Notes under the pieces: generated by a model
What the model was told of the DNA's origin: nothing
The model's database searches: none
What the model saw: the letters and a program-made list of their open reading frames with translations, nothing else
Made by a program: the position numbers and the translations under genes
In this document: positions 15,074 to 25,840 of the stretch, one piece after another
How the letters are laid out: every line of letters begins with the position of its first letter
Numbering within the stretch: position 1 is the stretch's first letter
Origin: Isochrysis galbana
Taxonomy: Eukaryota; Haptophyta; Isochrysidales; Isochrysidaceae
Reading direction: 5' to 3'
NCBI GenBank assembly: GCA_018136815.1
Contig: CM030937.1
Location: 4,214,226-4,278,225, forward strand
Length of the DNA: 64,000 nucleotides

Positions 15074-15179
15074 ATAGACCTCACCACCTCTGCTCTCTAC
15101 TTATTTACGCAAGAGTCGTGGAATTCACACTTGTGTCACTCGTTGAGCATCGGGAAGCAGGGTAAAAAATGCCACAGTC

Positions 15180-15202
15180 GCCGGCGTCGAGCGCCGCTGC
15201 AG
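15180..15202 (+). promoter_or_regulatory. Histone promoter box, H2A copy 1
   Basis: GCCGGCG, TCGA, GCGCCGCTGCAG, ending 58 bp before the H2A ATG. The same 7+4+12 pattern precedes H2B and the second H2A. Function inferred from co-occurrence only. Confidence 0.75.
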
Positions 15203-15260
15203 CTCGCCGATCAACCATCGCTGAGGCGCCAGACCAGTAGACGTTCTGAAGCGCAGAAGA

Positions 15261-15635
15261 ATGGTGAAGGGTGGCGGTCGTGGTGGCTCGAAGAAGAAGG
15301 CGACGTCGCGGTCGGCCAAGGCTGGTCTCCAGTTCCCGGTCGGCCGTGTGCACCGTCACATGAAGCTTGGCCGCTATGCCTCCCGCATTGGTGCTGGTGC
15401 GCCCGTGTACTTGGCCGCTGTCCTGGAGTACATGGCTGCTGAGGTGCTTGAGCTTGCTGGCAACGCAGCCCGGGACAATAAGAAGTCTCGGATTGTCCCG
15501 CGCCACATCACGCTTGCGGTGCGCAATGACGAGGAGCTGAACAAATTCCTCGGCGGAGTGACCGTTGCTTCTGGTGGAGTCCTGCCGAACATCCACTCTG
15601 TGCTTCTGCCAAAAAAGTCCAAGAAGGAGGCTTAA
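15261..15635 (+). CDS. H2A: Histone H2A (copy 1)
   Basis: Core histone of 124 residues, no intron. It forms the H2A-H2B dimer in the nucleosome. Seen: basic N-tail ([20 protein letters not shown]), [15 protein letters not shown], the acidic-patch region [13 protein letters not shown], and [20 protein letters not shown]. The tail ends [10 protein letters not shown] without an SQE[F/Y] motif, so it is canonical H2A and not H2A.X. The protein differs from copy 2 (30933) only at one residue near the end (Ser here, Ala there). Promoter box at 15180 and 3' stem-loop at 15669 indicate replication-dependent expression. Confidence 0.99.
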   Translation: MVKGGGRGGSKKKATSRSAKAGLQFPVGRVHRHMKLGRYASRIGAGAPVYLAAVLEYMAAEVLELAGNAARDNKKSRIVPRHITLAVRNDEELNKFLGGVTVASGGVLPNIHSVLLPKKSKKEA

Positions 15636-15668
15636 GTTTTGGCCATGTGCACCTACTGCACCCAATCA

Positions 15669-15684
15669 GGTGTTTCTTAACACC
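15669..15684 (+). terminator. Histone mRNA 3' stem-loop (H2A copy 1)
   Basis: GGTGTT TCTT AACACC, a six-pair stem with four-base loop, followed by ACCC, 33 nt after the stop. This is the size and place of the replication-dependent histone stem-loop bound by SLBP, although the stem sequence is not the animal GGCTCT. Confidence 0.9.
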
Positions 15685-15689
15685 ACCCA

Positions 15690-17034
15690 AACGTGCTTCC
15701 CATCGACGTTTGCGTCATATTCATGGTCACAATCCCCTAAAGTCTTGCCATGGGTATGTATCGTCTAGGTCTAGGATTGTCCATTGTGTGGATCATACAT
15801 TGTTGCACATGAGGTTCTTTAGCTGCTAGCTGTGATATACCAGCCCACTAGTGTTTTTCCTTTTTTGAAGGGAGCGCCGCAAGGCGTTTGTTTGCTCGTG
15901 TATGCGCCGTGAGTTGTGAGTTGAGAAGGTCCCCGTTCGCCCCTCTGTTCTGTCGCCGGTCCCCATCCGCTTAGATTTAGATCAATAAATACCTGAGCGT
16001 TGGTACCCTTCTACTGCCACTAGCCCGGTACTATTACGTCACCCCTCAGCGCACTTGCCCGTATACTTTCGAATCTCCCCCCACACAGACCCCGGCTCCC
16101 ATTATAACTCGTCATGAAGTTACATTGACAATGACAATTGGGGAAAACCTAGTGAGGTGGCCGACCTACGTCGGACGACTCACCAGGGAAAAGCACTGGC
16201 ACTGGGGGGGGTGTCCTCTCGTCATGAAGTTGAACGGCCCTTAATTAAGAGCTCGCGCCGCGAGCGGTGCTACCTTATCGCCCTAGCACCATCGCAGTGA
16301 CCAGGGACAAGGGACCAAGACAGCAGGACGGTCGAGAGGAGAGAGACCGACGCCATCGATCGCGCTCTCCTCGCAACTTCGCAACAGGCACGGCTAAATG
16401 GACTCTTACAATTCTCCACACTACTACTGCTATCACAAAACGCACATTTTAGAGTGTGGTTGTGTGAGATGTTGTGCGTCTGTGCTGGCTAGTGTATGCG
16501 ATGGAGTGGAAGGGCTGTGGAGGACTGTGGATGGTAGTAAGTAGTAACATGAGAAGTACGGGACAGAGGGGGCAGAGGGGACGGAGTGACACGGGCAGGA
16601 GAGCCACGCGTGGGCAAGGGTGAGATCGACGGGTCGTTCTCAGTCGACATGAGGACAGGCGAGACGAGCACCGAGCACACAGGCAGACCATGGAGGCACA
16701 GGGGCACTCGAGCGGTGGCGCTGAGCGGCAGGAGTTGCCGAAGAGTAAAGAGGGGAGACACTCGCGGGGAAAGGGACACGCGCGGGGGGAGGAAACACGC
16801 GGGAAAAAAAGAAGGATTAAACGAGGCCGGGAGAACAAGGGAAACACTCGGGGAGGGAACGGGGAAGGGAGAGAGGAGGAGAGACTCCCGCGGGGGGGGG
16901 GGGGGGGGAGACGAACCTAAAAGGCGATGCGGGGAGGGGGGGAGGGGGCGTCGGAGCGTGACAGCAACAGGGAGGGGGTCACGCGGGGAAACCTAACGGC
17001 GGGAGAGATGTACGAAGGGAAAAAAGCAACCGCC
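15690..17034. other. Repeat-rich intergenic region
   Basis: Contains a dispersed repeat at 16000-16300 that matches 36590-36920 in inverted orientation (shared CCGACGTAGGTCGG, AACGGCCCTTA, GCTCGCGCCGCGAGCGGT). A second, low-complexity repeat at 16440-17030 resembles 27640-28200 inverted. A poly-G run lies near 16891. The apparent ORFs here are shadows of repeat sequence. Confidence 0.6.
16000..16300 (-). repeat. Dispersed repeat, inverted partner of 36590-36920
   Basis: Several blocks match the 36.6-36.9 kb region in reverse complement and in the same relative order: the CCGACGTAGGTCGG palindrome-like core, GCTCGCGCCGCGAGC, CCCGGTACTA, GCTCCCATTATAACT. Limits are approximate. Confidence 0.7.
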
Positions 17035-17047
17035 TTTACCCGCAACA

Positions 17048-18297
17048 AAGATTAATTTCTTAATAGTCTCACCGCACACGCGGCCGTGGACCCTCTACTT
17101 TCTACTCACGCGCAGCAAAACTTTCTACACCCCACTCCCCCGGCCCTTTCGCCCTTTCCCCCCCCGCCATCAGGCGACTCCCCCCGTGCACTACTAGGGG
17201 GATAGGGGAAAAGGCCTTAGATATGGTCCAATGGTCCGCCCCCCCCCCCCCCCCCGGTGATTCGTTCCCCCCTTCCTCCTATGCCTACCGGGCTGGCGGC
17301 GTCCTCAGTCCCGACTTCTCCTGTAAACAAGTGCGGGACTTACATATTTTTCGGTGGGCGGAGCGAGAGCTCCGCCCACCCCCTTCTCCGCGCTCCCTCT
17401 CCTCTCTCCTGCGGCACGCGCGATGGCGTGCCTGCGGCAGGCCTGCAGCTGCCTGCTGGCGACCCCTGGAGGCTCGTGGAGGCCAGCTCAGGGGGCAGAG
17501 GAGGCTGGGGCTGGGCCATGACCTCCCCTGCCTCTCCCTCGCTAGCGCTCCTGAGCCTCTGGGGCCCCCAATCTGCACCTGTCTGCCTGTCGACCAGGGG
17601 GGGAGGGGGGGTTGGAGCGATGGGCTGACCACGAGGGGTCAGGAAGACCGAACCAGGCGTGCCTGTCAGTGGGAGAGAGAGTTGGTCAGCATGGCAGGCT
17701 GGCCTCCTGGCAAGCCATCAGGCAAGCTAGGAGGATGGGTGGTTCCTCCCGCACGGCAGCAACTATCAGTAAACTGATAGGGTCATGGAGCGCGCGCCGC
17801 CTCCCGCCCTCGCTGCCGCCGCCCTCGCCGCCATGGACGAAGCGTTCATGGACACGCCACTGTCGCCGAAGCGACCGCGCCAAGACGACCCGCCCGACCA
17901 GGTGGGCGCAGGAGCCAGCGGGCCGCGCCCGAGCATCCCTGAGAACAGAGGCACCACAGCCTGCATGCTGGCAGCAGCCAGCATGCAACACACCCACACC
18001 ACCCCACACAGCCACCCCAGCCACACCACACAAGAGGGACGATCCAACAGGGAAGGCCTCCGGGCCTGGCCCCTACACAGCCGCGGTACCGCCCTCGTGC
18101 TCCGGCACGAGGGGCAGGGGAAGAGGTGGAGGGAGGGAAGTTAAGGGCGGTGTGGATAGCGAAGGGGAGTCCCATAACTAGTAGGTGTGTAGCCCTGAAT
18201 CTTCAGAATTTTTTTCCCTCCCGCACGGCAGGGGAGGAGTGGAGAGAGGGGGGGGCTCGTGCCCCCCCCATGGGCGAACCAAGTATAAACTTAGTTG
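17048..18297 (-). mobile_element. CAACTA-hairpin retroposon, family A, copy 1 (interrupted)
   Basis: On the minus strand the element starts at 18297 with CAACTAAG, TTTATA, CTTGGTT (terminal hairpin), then CGCCCATGGG, and ends near 17048. It is flanked by the 13-bp direct repeat TTTACCCGCAACA at 17035-17047 and 18298-18310, a target-site duplication. Without the nested family-B insertion (17760-18216 plus one duplication) it is about 778 bp, matching the 768-bp copy at 32144-32911 of the same family. No conserved protein; the long frames are not conserved in phase. Likely a non-autonomous retroposon. Confidence 0.8.
17760..18216 (+). mobile_element. CAACTA-hairpin retroposon, family B, copy 1, with LINE-like tail
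   Basis: A 457-bp insertion inside family A, flanked by the 15-bp direct repeat CCTCCCGCACGGCAG (17745-17759 and 18217-18231). The 5' end is CAACTATCAG TAAA CTGATAG, a terminal hairpin with a seven-pair stem, followed by GGTCATGGAGCGCGCGCC. A second hairpin with a TCCG loop lies at 18092-18113. The last ~100 bp (GGGAAGTTAAGGGCGGTG ... CTGAATCTTCAGAA and seven T) match the 3' end of the LINE at 40596-42299. This suggests the LINE machinery mobilises it, as in SINE/LINE pairs. Confidence 0.85.
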
Positions 18298-18310
18298 TTT
18301 ACCCGCAACA

Positions 18311-18834
18311 CAAAGAGTAAATTGTAGCCGTTCTCAAGTGCCATAACCTTGAGCGCCCGCGATCGGATATGGCCGTAGGAGTAGGAGGGTCGCTACCATT
18401 CTGAGTATTCAGTATTTCAAGCGGTTTGCCATTGGGGCAGGGCATGCACACGAAGATTGAGCAAAAGGTATATCGATACCATGCCAAGATACATACTACA
18501 TACTACTAAAATCCTACCGCCTACCGCCATCTACCTATCACGATAGTCGACAGTAAACTTGCAGTCTATCAAACGGCCACCACCCCAAATTCATAGGGAA
18601 CGCCAGCCAATGCGTTCAAGTGCAAGCGATCAAGGAAGCACGCTCATCGGTGGCATCGATCGAGACATCCCATTTGCTCGCTCGTTGCTTGAGCCGCGGG
18701 CCATGCTTACGCACGCACTCCCACCAATCTTGCCTCCTTCCGGCCCCCTCCCGCGGCCTACAGTCGGAGTCGGGCAATCGGAGTCGGGCAAGGTGCAAGC
18801 TATTGCCAGTCTTGATTGCATTCTTGATGGCTCT
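18311..18834. other. 3' flank of importin-9 gene, nothing else seen
   Basis: Unique-looking sequence downstream of the importin-9 stop. No gene or repeat recognised. Confidence 0.5.
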
Positions 18835-21800
18835 CTATTGTTGCATAGAAAGTGTTCGAATGGCTTTTTGGTGCTTCGTGTCACTCAGAGATGAGGCCAT
18901 CTGCACAAGTGCCTCGAACGGCTGAGCGCCCAACGCATCTCGAATTGCATTTCGGAAAGCCAGGATGCTGTCGGCAACCATCTTTGCCGCGATGATCGGA
19001 TCGTCGCCATCATCTTCTGAAAAGTCGGAGCCATCATCATCGCTACAGTCTGATGTGTCCGCAAGCATGTCTGAAAGAGTCAAATGCGTGACGTTGATCT
19101 CACTAGCGGGTACAAAAGGTGAATAGTTGGGGCCTTGTCCTGAGCATGGGCTGGCATCGTGGTCGGTATCATTATGATCATTGTCATCACTCCGGCAATC
19201 TCCACTTTCTTCTATGCTCGTGGACTCGTCCTCATCATCAGACAACGCTTCCTCGGCATCGTCACACATGTCGCTAACGAGACAACCCGCGCCTACTGGA
19301 CGAGACCGACCAACTCTTAGACCTCGATTTTTGTGCGAGGATGCCTCAAGCAGGTCTTGCATTTGCACGAAGACTACTGAGGCTATTTGCAGAATTCGAG
19401 CGATCAATGGCATGGTCATGCATGTCGAGGTGCTTTGGGCTGCCTCCTTGCGCTTAGAGCGTGTCATAGTGGCAGCTCTACCCTTTTCGATCGCGCAAGG
19501 TGTTGGTATGTTCGTACTCACAAGCATGAAGCCAATTTTCCGGTGATTGCGCGTTGACAATTCTAAGAGTGCCCTCAGCATTGTTCGAGCTGTTGGGGGG
19601 TGAAGCACATCCTCTTGGATATCGACCCACAATTGCATCACTCGTTGGATGCGATCAATAGGAGTGAGGCCCCCTTCATGATGTAACGCGAGTAGCTCCT
19701 CAAGAAATCGTTCAGCACCAACACTAGGCGCCAAAATGAGCTTGGCAAAGAAGAAGAGCACCTGCGCATAGCAGAGACGTGAGATGATCTTTGATGCCGA
19801 TGGCCTGAAGGCATTTGAATTGTAGATGGTGACACTTGCATACCTGTTGCGTCAACCCTAAACGGGACTCGGGCTTCAACCAAGAGTCCAGCGCAAGCAA
19901 TAGTGAGCCCAGCTGTTTGCCAGCCAACAGCAGTGGTGCATGGTCGAGCACAGTAGACAATAATAGGGGGACACATGATGCCACCTACGACGTGCGTACA
20001 AAAAAATGTATTAGGGCAAGGAAAATCCCTCTTTGTAGTATGAGACATCCGCAATTACCTGCTCAGGAAAATCTGGTTGCAACAAATGTTGCAGTGCGTC
20101 ACCCCAGGCGGCGAGTAGACTCGTATGACCCCCGTCCAAGGCTCCCATCCGTACAAAACGGCACAGGCAGCTGGTGCAACGAATGACCACTTCGTCATCA
20201 GAGGAAGTTCTTACTAATTGCAAAAGAGCAAGTAGTAGATCGGAAAGAGAAACGGATGGCATATCAGCATCACATGGCCAATACTTGAGTATCATGCTCG
20301 TCAAATCTATCGCTGACTGTATCGCTTGACCACGGTCGCCATCCACGTCTTCTGCATCGGGCACGCAAAGTGCTTGCGAAAGGGTTGGGACGAGAATTGG
20401 GGCAATACATGCAAGCACTATTGGGCTCCGAACAAAGCTCCTAAATGCGTCCACAATGGCCGTGGAGAGAATCTGATCTCGGAATCGCTTCCGCCATAAG
20501 TTCACTAGAATTGGCACAAGCCAAGTGTGAGCGCTTGAAAGCGTCTCATCGGAGGAGTGTCGTAGAATGGAGGCTAAGGTTTCCACAATCAAATAGGTGG
20601 TGTCCTCGCCGCCAATGGGTAGGAGGTCTGCAACAGCTGACAACAAATTGGGTGCTACACTTGAGAAAAGTCCGTCGAAAGGCTGGCGCGACGAGAAAGA
20701 GGACAGGGCGCGGCATGCGCATGCGCGCAAAAGCGCAGTCTCCTGAGGAGCAAGCGCCGCAATTATTGCGTGCAAGAGTGGCTGTAGGGTTTCAGCCTCT
20801 GGTGCTATTTCGCTGAAGCGAGCTGCAGTGCATAGAGCTCGGCCACGTAGGAATACAGAAAGTTGAGGCTGCACGTCGCGTAAAAGCGGGCCGTCCGGAT
20901 TCAACAACGCAACTGCGTTGAACGAAGGCATCTTACCATCACGGCGTGCGCGATATACTCCGCGGCAGAGGATCTCGGCCCCAATCGAAAGGGCGACGTA
21001 AGCGCTTTCGCGCCAAAGCCATCTAGGCGCTTCCTCGCTCTTGATGGAGATTGGTGTTGGATTAGGTTCTGACTCAGCTTGAGTTAGAGCGCGCTCCACT
21101 GCACCACAAAGAGAGGGCAACGCCCGTTGCCCTGTGGAGTCAAGAAGCTCTACCAGAAGTTGCTGCGCAGCCACACGAGTCGTGATGGCGAAGCTATCCT
21201 CGTCTTCATCACTAAGGTACGCCTCTAGATCTGTCTCCCATGTTGACTGAGAAGTTTGTGGGATCCGCATTAGGCCAATAAGTGCGAAGATTATCTCTGC
21301 CAGTATCGGCTTCAGACATTTCGAAAATCGAGACGATAGAGCGAGGGCGGACAAGACGTCGAACAGTTGTGCTGCATGCGCATCTACACCCAAGGCATTG
21401 CCATCCTCATCACGAGATTGCTCAGCAGATTCGCTTAACAAAGACTGAGCATGCTTGGCATATACCATGGAAAGTTGCACGCCTAGTGCAGGCAACAGCT
21501 GGCTTTCGTGACCGCGCAGGGACTTAGGATATTGAGCCACCATAACCTCCAGGAAGCGCAAGGAAGATATCTGTAATTCGTGTGAGTCCAGAGCACTGTT
21601 GGAGGGGGTATTGAGCAAGCTCAGAACGTTGCTTGCCCAAAGAGGCAAGCAGCGACTTTCAAGATTACCAATGAGCTTACGGTCTGCACTGAAAGTGGAG
21701 ATGCGCTCGAACAACTTGCGTGCCACGTTGATTGCTAGAGCACGAACCCGCACGATGAGATGAGGCGTGTCGCTATACAATGCGAACAAAACGCCCAACA

Positions 21801-22425
21801 GCCGATCTTGTGAACTTGTGAGATGAGCTTCACCAAAGTCACTGGCGCATACTTGAAGACAGCAGAGTGACCCAAGTATTGCGTCAGTGTCCGAAGAGGT
21901 GCATATTCCGCTATACAGTGATGGTGTCACGCACTCCAACGGGCGAAGAAGGCAGTCTATCAGCTCCGGCCACTCGTCGGGCCAATCCGATGTGGCAATG
22001 CACGCAATGACAGCTGACACAGCTGTTCTGATCCGTGGTGACGGATCTCGGAGGCCAGCTGGCAGATACTCCCTGACCACTCTTTTTTCAGCGTCACATA
22101 TTCTCGGAGGTATGAATTCATCTGTCTCATCACACCAGTGCACGCGCACGTGGTGCCTGAGCACTACTGCTGCAAGCTGACGAACTTCGTGCTGGATGTG
22201 CTGCTCAGCACATGTGATGATGTGCACAAGGATGGATGCGAATCCGGGTGATGAGGCCATACGGGCAAGTTCTTCCTCGCCTTGGTGGCGTAGTTCCATG
22301 GAGACTTGCATGGCCGCATGTAGAGTCCTGACCACTGCTGCAGCGTCAGGGTGCGACGGCATGGATTCCATTCCGCCGCCCCCGTCGCCTCGTGGGCGAC
22401 CGCACAATGATGAACGTATGTACAT
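18835..22425 (-). CDS. IPO9: Importin-9 (importin-beta family nuclear import receptor)
   Basis: HEAT-repeat karyopherin. In animals importin-9 carries H2A-H2B dimers into the nucleus and chaperones them. Exons on the minus strand: 22425-20059, 19984-19844 and 19761-18835 (introns 74 and 82 bp), giving 1144 residues. The N-terminal importin-beta region includes LRHQGEEELARM, VRQLAAVVLRHHVRVHW and SDWPDEWPELIDCL. Helical repeats follow, and the C-terminal part has MTRSKRKEAA and two acidic stretches (LSDDEDESTSIEES; DCSDDDGSDFSEDDGDD) as in the IPO9 acidic loop. A later Met (22371) is an alternative start. The 45-base piece after GFMLVSTN could be taken for an intron but removing it breaks the frame, so I keep it coding. 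Confidence 0.9.
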
Positions 22426-22476
22426 CTGCTAGATCGGATCTTATAATAATTTATGACAAGTTGGTGTGCCCGACAG

Positions 22477-23406
22477 GCCAGCAACTCTCCTCTCCAAGTC
22501 CACTGGCAAGCGCGTCGTGGTGTACGAGGAAGCCTTCGACGCAGTGAAGGTGGTCCACGAGAATAGTGAGTGCGCCCCCCCCCCCCCCCCCCCCGCCTCC
22601 CCCGCCCCTCACACCTGGGACGCCCTCTTCCTTGCCTGTGCTGGGTAGAGATAGAGATGCATGCGAAGGATGTGCAGCACTACAAGGCCGCGGCAGAAGC
22701 GTACGGCGACTCAGTCACGCGCAACATGTGCCTCGCCTTCCTCAAGTGCTGCCCAACTATCGTTATAATGATAGGGTCATGGAGCGCGCGCCGCCCCCCT
22801 CCTCTCTCCCCGCCCACGCCGCCGCGGCGCCGCGGCGGGTGACCACAAGTCATGATGGACGCCACGCAACACGCAACCACACCTAAACCACACCGCCCTC
22901 CAGCAGTCCAGCAGAGACCACGCTTGCCCAGGTACACGCGAGCCACGCCGCGAGACGCGCCCGACACACAGCACGAGCCGACACACCAGCCATGGAAGCA
23001 AAGGACACACACCTGCCAAGCACACACAAACTGAACAAGAGGCAGGAGAGGCCGAGAGGCCACAAGACCTCAACCCCCATAGCCCATAGGGAAAGCCTCC
23101 GGGCCTCCGGGCTGGGCCCCTACACAGCTATGGCACTGACCCCGCGCGCAAGCGCGGGGCGCAGACCCGGCCGGTCAACAAGACCGAGGCAAATGTTGCC
23201 CAACAAGACTGCAATGCCTAGAGCCAAGGCTTAGAGAGGAAGAGACGCCTCATACACCAGACGCCCGCATCAAGCAGACAGGGGCCACCCGCACAGTCAC
23301 GCCAATCGGGCGGACCGCGGGCAATCAACACGACCTACTCGAGCACCATCAAGATGACGCCGTACGAGGCCGCGTTCGGCGCTCACACGTCACACGCGCA
23401 GGGTTG
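22477..23406 (+). pseudogene. Retroviral-type integrase relic with an intron, split by a retroposon
   Basis: Exon-like 22477-22565 and 22649-22753 join in phase across an 83-bp GT-AG intron. They read YEEAFDAVKVVHEN-KIEMHAKDVQHY ... NMCLAFLKCCPT, an HHCC integrase zinc-binding domain of the type seen in gypsy-like and domesticated (KRBA2/GIN-like) integrases. A family-B retroposon (22754-23190) interrupts it. About 100 bp further, 23322-23406 reads NTTYSSTIKMTPYEAAFG, the typical end of the integrase core, then stops. The catalytic DDE core is largely missing. Family assignment by motif, not by alignment. Confidence 0.55.
22754..23190 (+). mobile_element. CAACTA-hairpin retroposon, family B, copy 2
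   Basis: 437 bp starting CAACTATCGT TATA ATGATAG (same terminal hairpin with changed pairs), then GGTCATGGAGCGCGCGCC as in copy 1. Flanked by CAAGTGCTGCC (22743-22753) and CAAATGTTGCC (23191-23201); counting the next four bases, 13 of 15 positions match, an aged target-site duplication. A hairpin CCCCGCGC GCAA GCGCGGGG (23140-23159) occupies the place of the TCCG hairpin of copy 1. Unlike copy 1 it lacks the LINE-like tail. Confidence 0.75.
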
Positions 23407-24725
23407 AGGGTTGTCGCCGACAGAATTCAGACACGCCACAGGACAACGCCCCAATGTACCCGCTATCTCATAGAATTAACAAAATCTTTACTATGGTTCC
23501 TCATAGGCTAGCAGGGAGCCAAAGGTTTCAGTTTTGAAACGGAGGTAGTAGTTGTTTTCAAACTAGTAGTACATGCACACCGAAAGGCCCCACCCGGGGG
23601 TAATACGTAATAGACAGCAGTCACGCAAACCGATCGATCGAACGTATCGTGAGAAGGAGATCCAGCACTCTCACAAACCACGTGTGTGCGGGTCACATCG
23701 TCTCCGTAAGGTTCTGGGTAGCCCCCTTCAAGGTAGTATCGCTATACGCCGCAAACACAACAAGTAGCACATGCGAGCCGCGGGGGGGGGTCTACACGAG
23801 TAGACGTCGAGTGTGAAGGGGTGGAGAGCATGGATGCTCCATGTCGCGCGCGGGCGGTCGCTCCCTGCGCACCTCCGACATCCAATGACGGGGGGGGAAC
23901 AGGCCGCACGCCTCTTCCCTTCGCATTCTCCGCCAGATCCTCTTAAGCGACGCAGACAGCCCCATAGGAGTGCCATTAGCAACCTCACTCCAACTCGGTG
24001 CCGAGGGGCGATGGCCGACTCTGCGGGCGTGCGGGCGGGGAAGGGGCACCCAGTGGCCCCTGCACCAGCGGCACAGCACATCTACAGTCCGCCAGCACTC
24101 ATCAGCTCAAGGCGGGGCTCAGGCAGCTAGACAGGGGCGCGCCCCCATACCCACTACCATGGCCAACACCTAGATCGGCTGACAGCATACCGAAGTGGAA
24201 CCAACTGCGAGCACCTCCTCGAACTCACCAAGCGTACCTCGAGTACAAGGCGATCGTACGGGCTCAGAAGATTGAGACTGCAACGTCGCGACCGATGCCA
24301 CGCTACACGATACCTGTTCCCGCTGGCTGCATACGAGTTCTCTCCCAGGGACAGCCTGCATACGAGCACAGAGGTAATGCCGCTCGTTTTCTCGCAGAGC
24401 AAAGACGATGTGCGGCCCAGCGACAATCTGTACGGAGACGCAAGTCGTTCCTCGTTGAGCACCATCCTATTTGGACCCATTCCTTCACTAGGAGCGGCTC
24501 CAGCGCTTGGGCTTCAGCATCGACGACATCGTACAGCCTGGTACTATTGCCGTGCGAATCGAATATGCGGAAAGTCTGGCGCGCTCCGTACGCCGAATGG
24601 AATGCGTGGGCCCTCAGCTGTGAGGCTGGGCTCTAGATGGGGAGAGACGGCGTTCTGGCCGGAGCGAGAGATGAGTTGGTGGGTGCTCGAGCCGTGACGG
24701 CGGCCGATCGGTGTGCCTGGAAGAC
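23407..24725. other. Intergenic region upstream of H2B
   Basis: No gene I can name. A plus-strand frame at 23998-24636 has a moderately protein-like middle (HQAYLEYKAIVRAQKIE, PRYTIPVPAGCIRVLS) but no known domain and no clear start context. A short G run lies near 23781. Confidence 0.45.
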
Positions 24726-24748
24726 GCCGGCGGGATGCGCCGCTGCAG
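24726..24748 (+). promoter_or_regulatory. Histone promoter box, H2B
   Basis: GCCGGCG, GGAT, GCGCCGCTGCAG, ending 63 bp before the H2B ATG. Confidence 0.75.
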
Positions 24749-24811
24749 GCGGGCGCAAGACCACCCCTCTGGCCGGCGTGAGGTCTATCCACCGATCAGA
24801 AGCTGCCAGTC

Positions 24812-25180
24812 ATGCCGCCCGTCGCGAAGAAGACGCCCTCGAAGAAGTCGGAGAAGAAGCCGAAGGCTGCCGGCGACAAGAAGGGGAAGAAGAAGAAGCG
24901 CACTGAGTCCTACTCCTCGTACATTTACAAGGTGTTGAAGCAGGTGCACCCTGACACTGGCATTTCTTCCAAGGCGATGTCGATCATGAACTCGTTCATC
25001 AATGATGCGTTTGAGCGCATTGCGGTGGAGGCGGGCAAGCTCGTTCGCTACAATAAGAAGGGCACTCTCTCGTCACGCGAGATCCAGACTGCTGTGCGCC
25101 TCATCCTTCCCGGCGAGTTGGCCAAGCATGCTGTCTCGGAGGGCACCAAGGCAGTCACGAAGTACACCTCCAACGCGTGA
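24812..25180 (+). CDS. H2B: Histone H2B
   Basis: Core histone of 122 residues without intron. Lys-rich N-tail ([24 protein letters not shown]), then [60 protein letters not shown], and the C-terminal [14 protein letters not shown] with the ubiquitin-acceptor Lys context. Preceded by the shared histone box and followed by a stem-loop. It stands alone rather than as a divergent H2A-H2B pair. Confidence 0.99.
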   Translation: MPPVAKKTPSKKSEKKPKAAGDKKGKKKKRTESYSSYIYKVLKQVHPDTGISSKAMSIMNSFINDAFERIAVEAGKLVRYNKKGTLSSREIQTAVRLILPGELAKHAVSEGTKAVTKYTSNA

Positions 25181-25225
25181 GCAGGTGACCTGTAAGGGCA
25201 GGCAGGGACCTTCCCGATTCCAACC

Positions 25226-25241
25226 GGTGTTTTTGAACACC
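25226..25241 (+). terminator. Histone mRNA 3' stem-loop (H2B)
   Basis: GGTGTT TTTG AACACC followed by ACCC, 45 nt after the stop codon. Same stem as in the H2A genes. Confidence 0.9.
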
Positions 25242-25840
25242 ACCCGACTTGGCTCGAAGGCTAGTACCCTCACAAGATTTTGGGTGAGTGGAAAGAGTGT
25301 AGACATTCATGAGTAGACCATAGATAGATATGGGGTGCTGGGCCCTTGCGACTTTCGGGACGTATCGGGTATCCCAGATCATATTTCGCTAGGAGTGCAC
25401 ACCGAAGCAGTGTTAGCTGGCTCCGTGTACGAGACGGGGTGGGGTGATGAGCAGACGGCAAGAGTTAATTGTACGGATGTTTGATGTTTTCTACCCATCT
25501 GGGCCGGATGCTTGGAAAATAGGTGGGGCCTTGCGGGGCACAGGATAGGGCGGTCAAACAGTTTAAAAATGACCATCTCAGAATTGAGGAAATTTAAGGA
25601 TTTTTTTCGGGAGAAAGAATCCGATCAGGACCCGGACCCCCCCCCCTTGGCCCCCCACAACAAAACGTACTCAAAAACTGACCAAAGACGCTAAAATTGC
25701 AAAAGCTTAAAAAGCCCAACTTCGAACCGATGCCGGGCGCGCACTTCATCGTTGTACTCATCGTTGTAATAATAATACCCTGGGGAATTGTTGTGGCCTA
25801 AAAAGAAAATACGCACTTCTGGATGCAAAAAAACAATCAC
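25242..25840. other. Intergenic, contains one dispersed motif copy
   Basis: A minus-strand copy of CTGTTTGACCGCCCTA at 25546-25561. Its upstream 60-90 bp (minus strand AAATTTCCTCAA, GAGAT, GTCATTTTT) match the flank of the copy at 43161, so a longer element end is shared. No gene seen. Confidence 0.55.

Noticed and set aside
17223-17777. ORF of 184 codons similar to a frame at 32143-32670
   Set aside because: The two are homologous only because the non-coding family-A repeat is; the frames differ by indels, and starts and ends are not conserved.
19590-19640. Small intron with a GTGAGT donor within importin-9 exon 3 (about 19528-19485)
   Set aside because: Removing the 44-base GTGAGT..GGGTAG piece shifts the frame into a stop; the uninterrupted frame is kept.
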